Assembly: GCA_001587675.1 (NCBI GenBank)
Contig: LNGD01000006.1
Location: 1-26,997 of the forward strand
From: Candidatus Methanofastidiosum methylothiophilum
GTDB taxonomy: Archaea > Methanobacteriota_B > Thermococci > Methanofastidiosales > Methanofastidiosaceae
Length of the DNA stretch: 26,997 nt
Direction: 5' to 3'
Numbering within the stretch: the first letter of the stretch is position 1; the number at the start of each line of letters is the position of its first letter. Below the pieces are notes generated by a model that made no database searches, was not told the DNA's origin, and saw only the letters and a list, made by a program, of their open reading frames with translations. Positions 23,009 through 26,997 of the stretch are shown here, in pieces. The translations under genes were made by a program, and so were the position numbers.

Positions 23009-24136
23009 TTAACCGCCTCCTATCTTAAGAAAACACTCGGAAACGTATTTCACTTGGTCCCATGAAAGACCGTAAGTAGATATCTTAAACTTTCTAGTTC
23101 TTCCAGGTTTCATGCCAAGTATTCCCATATCCTTAAGTTCATAGTAAAGGAAGTATCCTTTTTTCTTGTGGGTTTTTGCTATCTCATCGAAAACAGGAGT
23201 ATCAAGTTTTATAAGATCATGATTTTTTGGTTTCTCGCCAAGCTGTTTTATGTCAAGCTGTTCAAGTTCTTTGACCAAATACCGAGATTTTTTGACTTCC
23301 TCATCCCATTTTTTTACCCTTTCCCTAACGTGTGGAAAAGATGCCATTAGGGCTAGGAGAGATGATCCTCTGCTCGAGCATCCAAGAATCTCAATTGGTT
23401 TAGATTTCCAGTTTGTACCAGGTTTGAATACCTTTTCTTGCCATCCGTCTTTTATAGCTAGTATACCAATATTACCGCCGCCAGCAGCCCATGATTTGTG
23501 CCCAGAACATGCTATAAAATCAGCACCAATTTTTTTACCGTCAATTTCCATACGGCCAGATGAATAAGCCGTATTAAGTAAAAATGGTACTGAGTAATCA
23601 TTACAAATTTTTCCTACTTCCTTCGCATCTACAACATTTCCATATTCACCATCAACATGTGTTAAAAGGGCAAGTTCAGGATATTTGCCTGTTTCTTTTT
23701 TTATATTTTCAAATCCTTCGGCGTAATCTGAGGGATTTATCTTATATTCGGGTTCTCCATTATTTGGAACTTTGAATATTTTTAATCCAGCCCTCTCAGC
23801 TGATATTTCTGAGCTGTAATGCATGTTACCATCACAAAGAATGCTTCCACCAGTTGATATGGCATGCATGACACCAAATTTAGCTTCTCGACATCCATTT
23901 GTTGGCAGGGCATGGTCCATTCCTAAGAAATCTGAAACCTCACCAAGAAATCCTGCAATATCGGGTTCAGTTGTGATATGTAAAGCGCCTTTACACCAGT
24001 CACAAATAGAATAACCATCAACATAAGAAATAATTGCTTTTCTAGCATCTGCAGTAGTTCTACCTCCAGTCTGAAGGGGATTTAAATTAATGAATGACTC
24101 TTCTCTGTCCCTAAGTTCAAGTTTACCAATTTTCAT
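23009..24136 (-). CDS. pscS: Sep-tRNA:Cys-tRNA synthase SepCysS
   Basis: PLP enzyme that converts O-phosphoseryl-tRNA(Cys) to Cys-tRNA(Cys), the only cysteine route in many methanogens. The 375-aa protein begins with the family's INLNPLQTGGR (16-26). The PLP lysine is K214 in SGHKSWAAGG. The catalytic Cys set is seen as C45-D-W-C48 and C253 in LGCSSRG, with the same spacing as Cys64, Cys67 and Cys272 of the Methanocaldococcus enzyme. It starts in an ATGA overlap with a 59-aa gene upstream and directly abuts thiI downstream, so the three genes appear translationally coupled. Confidence 0.95.
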   Translation of the reverse strand: MKIGKLELRDREESFINLNPLQTGGRTTADARKAIISYVDGYSICDWCKGALHITTEPDIAGFLGEVSDFLGMDHALPTNGCREAKFGVMHAISTGGSILCDGNMHYSSEISAERAGLKIFKVPNNGEPEYKINPSDYAEGFENIKKETGKYPELALLTHVDGEYGNVVDAKEVGKICNDYSVPFLLNTAYSSGRMEIDGKKIGADFIACSGHKSWAAGGGNIGILAIKDGWQEKVFKPGTNWKSKPIEILGCSSRGSSLLALMASFPHVRERVKKWDEEVKKSRYLVKELEQLDIKQLGEKPKNHDLIKLDTPVFDEIAKTHKKKGYFLYYELKDMGILGMKPGRTRKFKISTYGLSWDQVKYVSECFLKIGGG

Positions 24137-24312
24137 TTGGACACCCTTTGAGAAATGATATCACAATTATTTTTGATATTATTAATAATAAGTAAAACTT
24201 GTTTTTTTTCTTCTTCGTTTAATTTATGGAAAGGAGCAGTTTTTCTCCATATCTCTCTCAAATCTTCAATGAAAAATGCCATTTCAAATGTTCTCTCTAC
24301 AATGTCTTCCAT
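24133..24312 (-). CDS. Small helical protein coupled to SepCysS, probable SepCysE N-terminal-domain-like
   Basis: A 59-aa acidic/basic, all-helical protein: MEDIVERTFEMAFFIEDLRE, a WRKTAPFHKLNEEEKKQ segment, then a second helix LLIINNIKNNCDII. Its stop overlaps the SepCysS ATG as ATGA (24133-24136), the mark of co-translated partners. In methanogens the scaffold protein SepCysE joins SepRS to SepCysS via a short helical N-terminal region; this gene has the right size, fold and position to be a stand-alone version of that region. I infer this from context, as I cannot align it. A TATTTAAAT box (24333-24341) ~21-29 nt upstream suggests a leaderless operon transcript starting here. Confidence 0.65.
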   Translation of the reverse strand: MEDIVERTFEMAFFIEDLREIWRKTAPFHKLNEEEKKQVLLIINNIKNNCDIISQRVSK

Positions 24313-24403
24313 AAAGAGAATTAATCATGATTTTATTTAAATATTGCCCTTACGAACAATTATAATACATAACTCTTTTAAGAACCTATAAGATTTTGAA
24401 AAT

Positions 24404-24658
24404 GTGGAAATAATTACAGCTTTGGGTCTTATAGCCGGTGCCTTGACAACATTTTCTTTTGTTCCTCAGGTCCTAAAGACCTGGAAGTTTAAAGAGACTA
24501 GAGATATCTCACTTCTTATGTATATTATTTTTTTTACAGGGATTTTACTTTGGTTTACTTATGGGATTTTAATAAAGAATACTCCAATAATAATTGCTAA
24601 CGGAATTTCGCTTGTTTTAGTCTTTATTGTTTTGATGCTTAAGATTAGATATGGATAA
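24404..24658 (+). CDS. SemiSWEET-type (PQ-loop) small transporter
   Basis: An 84-aa membrane protein with three TM helices and the PQ motif at residues 21-22 (FVPQVLKTW), the form of SemiSWEETs, which work as dimers to move sugars through the membrane. The region TRDISLLMY matches the family. Start is GTG 24404; the overlapping ATG at 24402 runs into a stop at once. It is a single gene with a TATA-like TTATAATACA at about 24360-24369. Substrate unknown. Confidence 0.87.
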   Translation: MEIITALGLIAGALTTFSFVPQVLKTWKFKETRDISLLMYIIFFTGILLWFTYGILIKNTPIIIANGISLVLVFIVLMLKIRYG

Positions 24659-24713
24659 TCCATCTAACAGAAATCTTTAAAATTAATTATTGATTTTTAA
24701 AATAGTGATTATC

Positions 24714-25856
24714 ATGGTTGCAGATAGAGTTAAACAAGTTATCCCCTCTAAAATAAGAGAACTTTCTGAGAGGGCAAAAAAGATTGAGAATGTTATTAGT
24801 CTGGGTATAGGCGAGCCTGATTTTGATACACCAGTTCACATAAAAGAGGCTGCAAAGAAAGCCTTAGACGATGGTCTGACTGGATACACTGAAAATCAAG
24901 GATTGTTTAAGGTGAGAAAAGCTATTTCTGATAGATATATGAGATTATTCTCTACTGAAGTTCATCCTCAAAATATACTTCTGACTGCAGGTGCTTATGA
25001 GGCAGTTTATCTCACATTTATGGCTCTCATGAATAGAGGTGACGAAGTCTTAATACCCGACCCAATATTCCTCTGTTATGAAAATGATGCGTACATGTCT
25101 GATTCGATACCTGTAAGATTTCCATTACATGAAGAGGATAGCTTTAGACCCTCCCAAGATGAGATCCTTGAAAGAATAAACGACAAAACAAAAATGCTAG
25201 TTTTAAATTACCCTTCAAATCCAACTGGAGGGGTTCTAGAAAAGAATGACTACAAAATGATAGCAGATATTTGTGAAGATCATAATCTCTATTTGCTTTC
25301 AGATGACACCTATGAAGAGATAGTCTTTGACGGTTACAAACCGGATTGCTTCCTAAATTATTATGATAAAACAGTTGTCACCAATTCATTCTCAAAGAAC
25401 TATGCAATGACAGGATGGAGAGTGGGTTTTGTTATCGCAGAAAAAGAGATGTTAACCCCTATGTTGAGGATTCACCAGTACGCTGTTTCATGCTTGAATA
25501 CTCCTGCGCTTGAAGGAACTTACACAGCGCTCACTTCATCCCAAAAATGTGTTGAAGATATGGTAAAAGAATATGAGAAAAGAAGAAATCTAATTGTCAA
25601 AGGCCTTAATAAGTTACCTGGTGTTTCATGCATTAATCCAAAGGGTACCTTCTATTGTTTTGCTAACATAACTGAAACAGGGATGACATCCAGAGAATTT
25701 TCTGATTTCATGCTTGATAATGCAAAGGTAGTTGTAGTTCCTGGGGATGCATTTGGAGATAAAGGAGAAGGCTTCATAAGATGTTCATTCGCAACAGATT
25801 ATAAAAAGATTGAAGAAGCTTTATTGAGAATGGAAACTGCATTAAAATCAATTTGA
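24714..25856 (+). CDS. Class I/II PLP aminotransferase (aspartate/aromatic type)
   Basis: A 380-aa fold-type I aminotransferase. It has NPTGG (169-173), the PLP-binding Lys in SFSKNYAMTGWRVGF (K228), the Asp pair in LLSDDTYEEI, and the C-terminal substrate Arg in FIRCSFA. The start MVADRVKQVIPSKIRELSERA at ATG 24714 matches family N-termini; the frame's earlier ATG at 24690 adds eight hydrophobic residues with no support. AT-I subgroup members act on Asp, aromatic amino acids or Ala; exact substrate unknown. Its 3' end overlaps the convergent transporter by 9 bp. Confidence 0.9.
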   Translation: MVADRVKQVIPSKIRELSERAKKIENVISLGIGEPDFDTPVHIKEAAKKALDDGLTGYTENQGLFKVRKAISDRYMRLFSTEVHPQNILLTAGAYEAVYLTFMALMNRGDEVLIPDPIFLCYENDAYMSDSIPVRFPLHEEDSFRPSQDEILERINDKTKMLVLNYPSNPTGGVLEKNDYKMIADICEDHNLYLLSDDTYEEIVFDGYKPDCFLNYYDKTVVTNSFSKNYAMTGWRVGFVIAEKEMLTPMLRIHQYAVSCLNTPALEGTYTALTSSQKCVEDMVKEYEKRRNLIVKGLNKLPGVSCINPKGTFYCFANITETGMTSREFSDFMLDNAKVVVVPGDAFGDKGEGFIRCSFATDYKKIEEALLRMETALKSI

Positions 25857-26711
25857 TTTTTTTATTAAAATATATGCTCCCATAATTATCAAGAGCCCAC
25901 CAGTCCATCCAATTAACGATAAGCTCTCCCCTAATATGAAATAAGAAAGCGCCGCAGAAACAAGTGCACCCATTAAAAAGAATAGTGTTGCAGTTAACGG
26001 CCCTTCAATTTCTATACCTCTGTAATAAAGAAAAATGAATATAATTTCAAGTAATGCCAATGCAAGGACAGTATGAGGGATAGCATACAAAGGAGATAAT
26101 GTTGTTAATCCAAACATAATAGAAACGAGCAAAACTGTAAAGACAGACCCAATTAGTATTCTTATTGCAGAAATCAAGTAAGAATTTACTTTTTTCATGG
26201 TAATTTTTGCTAAAACATTGGTAAGTCCAACTTGCATAGATGCCATAAGAACAAGTATATCTCCCCACTGAGGATTCAAAGCCTTTCCGTCCGTAGATAG
26301 GAGATACATACCAACAAACATTATTGCCATAGAAGCATATTGTCCTTTGTCTATCTTGTCTTTAAGTAAGAAATGCGAAAAGAGTGCAGTGAATATAAAG
26401 ACAAATCTGAATACAAATCCTGCGTTGATGGCAAGTGTATATGCTTGACCCACATACAAAGTTATCATGGCTGTACCGCTTCCTATGATACCAATGATTG
26501 CAAGGTCTCTCATGGGCAAAGGTTTTGTGTATTCTACCTTGCCCCTTAAGAGAAGTAAAGCAAGAACCATAAATGGGATTGAAAGAAGAGACCTGGATGA
26601 CATTAAGCTGTAAGAAGAATATCCTTGATTCAATGCCATTTTCACAAGAATAATTGAAAATCCGTACAATGCGGAAGAAACAGACAATACAATGATCCCT
26701 TCAGTTTTCAT
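25848..26711 (-). CDS. EamA/DMT-superfamily transporter
   Basis: A 287-aa inner-membrane protein with ten predicted TM helices arranged as two EamA repeats (first about 1-135, second 148-285, e.g. ALVSAALSYFILGESLSLIGW near the end, the typical EamA ending). These transporters often export amino acids or nucleotide precursors; specificity cannot be read. Its ATG is 35 nt from a TATA box that appears to be shared with the divergent SRP RNA gene. Confidence 0.86.
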   Translation of the reverse strand: MKTEGIIVLSVSSALYGFSIILVKMALNQGYSSYSLMSSRSLLSIPFMVLALLLLRGKVEYTKPLPMRDLAIIGIIGSGTAMITLYVGQAYTLAINAGFVFRFVFIFTALFSHFLLKDKIDKGQYASMAIMFVGMYLLSTDGKALNPQWGDILVLMASMQVGLTNVLAKITMKKVNSYLISAIRILIGSVFTVLLVSIMFGLTTLSPLYAIPHTVLALALLEIIFIFLYYRGIEIEGPLTATLFFLMGALVSAALSYFILGESLSLIGWTGGLLIIMGAYILIKKSN

Positions 26712-26744
26712 ACGAACAGCCTATACCTATTGTGTTTGAGTAAG

Positions 26745-26757
26745 CTTTTTATATATT
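26745..26757. promoter_or_regulatory. Symmetric TATA box shared by SRP RNA and the transporter
   Basis: TTTTTATATATTTGG (around 26745-26757) reads as a TATA box on both strands. It is about 20-25 nt upstream of the SRP RNA 5' end and about 35 nt upstream of the transporter ATG. Confidence 0.5.
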
Positions 26758-26776
26758 TGGATAAATGTTGATTAGA

Positions 26777-26997
26777 CTAGGCCGGGAGGTTAGGCGCCTC
26801 CTGTTACCTCAAGCCGTCTTAAGAGGGGCCAAAGCCTGGAAAGCGGTTAAATGTCTACATGGCGGCGTCCCTACGACGTTGAAGCCATGTCCTACAGGAT
26901 TGGCGGCGGAGTAGTCCATTTTGGAAGAGATGGACAAATCCTTCACCTTTCGAACTCCGCTAGGCCCGGAAGGGAGCAACGGTAGGGAGGACGTTTA
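26777..26997 (+). ncRNA. ffs: Archaeal SRP 7S RNA (5' part, continues beyond the window)
   Basis: RNA scaffold of the signal recognition particle. The 5' domain contains CTAGGCCGGGAGG with its partner CCTCC (helix 3/4 region) and TGTTACC. The S domain shows helix 6 around CATGGCGGCGTCC / GTTGAAGCCATG (SRP19 site) and the highly conserved helix 8 (about 26958-26985) with GGCCCGGAAGGGAGCAACGG, the SRP54-binding symmetric loop and GGAA tetraloop. The 3' strand of helix 5/helix 1 is cut off by the window end. The 5' end is estimated from the TATA box, to within a few bases. Confidence 0.93.

Noticed and set aside
23250..23567. 105-codon plus-strand open frame within SepCysS
   Set aside because: Antisense to a clearly conserved enzyme, with no start signals and low-complexity composition.

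Overview
The window comes from an AT-rich archaeal chromosome, most likely a euryarchaeon of the methanogen type. Archaeal markers are an archaeal SRP 7S RNA, a translation factor aIF2 beta, an Sm-like protein, diphthamide enzyme Dph2, a UbiA enzyme of archaeal ether-lipid synthesis, wyosine enzyme Taw2-like, archaeal inositol-1-phosphate synthase and a tRNA-Gln with the A1-U72 pair read by archaeal GatDE. Sep-tRNA:Cys-tRNA synthase with a rhodanese-less, CXXC-bearing ThiI points to methanogens and relatives. I cannot name the species; Methanofastidiosa-like lineages are only a guess.

Layout. 1-1368 (minus): ABC exporter, with the permease cut by the window edge. 1487-3719: cobalamin adenosyltransferase, Sm-like protein, dUTPase (minus) and Taw2-like methyltransferase-fold enzyme. 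3716-4009: small membrane protein. 4153-7732: a chain of overlapping genes (zinc-ribbon protein, Pcm, radical SAM protein, Dph2). 7733-7929: a convergent gap holding a 94-bp element with IS-like terminal inverted repeats. 7930-10203 (minus): AMMECR1, diadenylate cyclase DacZ and a MscS channel, closely packed. 10255-11427: GlmU-like nucleotidyltransferase whose start appears to be an ATA codon. 11434-12883 (minus): zinc-ribbon membrane protein and aIF2 beta. 12959-13031: tRNA-Gln. 13092-14341: lipoprotein plus membrane protein. 14325-15621 (minus): PadR regulator and AlaX. 15712-17897: inositol-phosphate synthase and a seven-bladed propeller surface protein. 17983-18670: a histidine-kinase-like fragment without its histidine, followed by a response regulator. 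18671-19300: decayed insertion-sequence debris, including a DUF2080 gene. 19330-21053: anchored transglutaminase-like protein and a Cas4-like nuclease. 21072-24312 (minus): a run of a 59-aa probable SepCysE-like protein, SepCysS, ThiI and the UbiA lipid enzyme. 24404-26711: SemiSWEET, aminotransferase and DMT transporter. 26777-end: SRP RNA, running off the edge.

How the genes work together. Much of the window serves RNA and translation: tRNA modification (ThiI, Taw2), tRNA-dependent cysteine synthesis, tRNA proofreading (AlaX), EF2 modification (Dph2), initiation (aIF2 beta) and protein targeting (SRP RNA). A second theme is the envelope and signalling (DacZ-MscS, response regulator pair, surface proteins). 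Most promoters look like simple archaeal TATA boxes 22-30 nt upstream of the start codon, suggesting many leaderless transcripts; Shine-Dalgarno motifs appear mainly inside operons. The items most deserving attention are the tiny gene coupled to SepCysS, the AMMECR1-DacZ-MscS cluster, the phosphoacceptor-less kinase fragment, the ATA start and the small IS-derived element.
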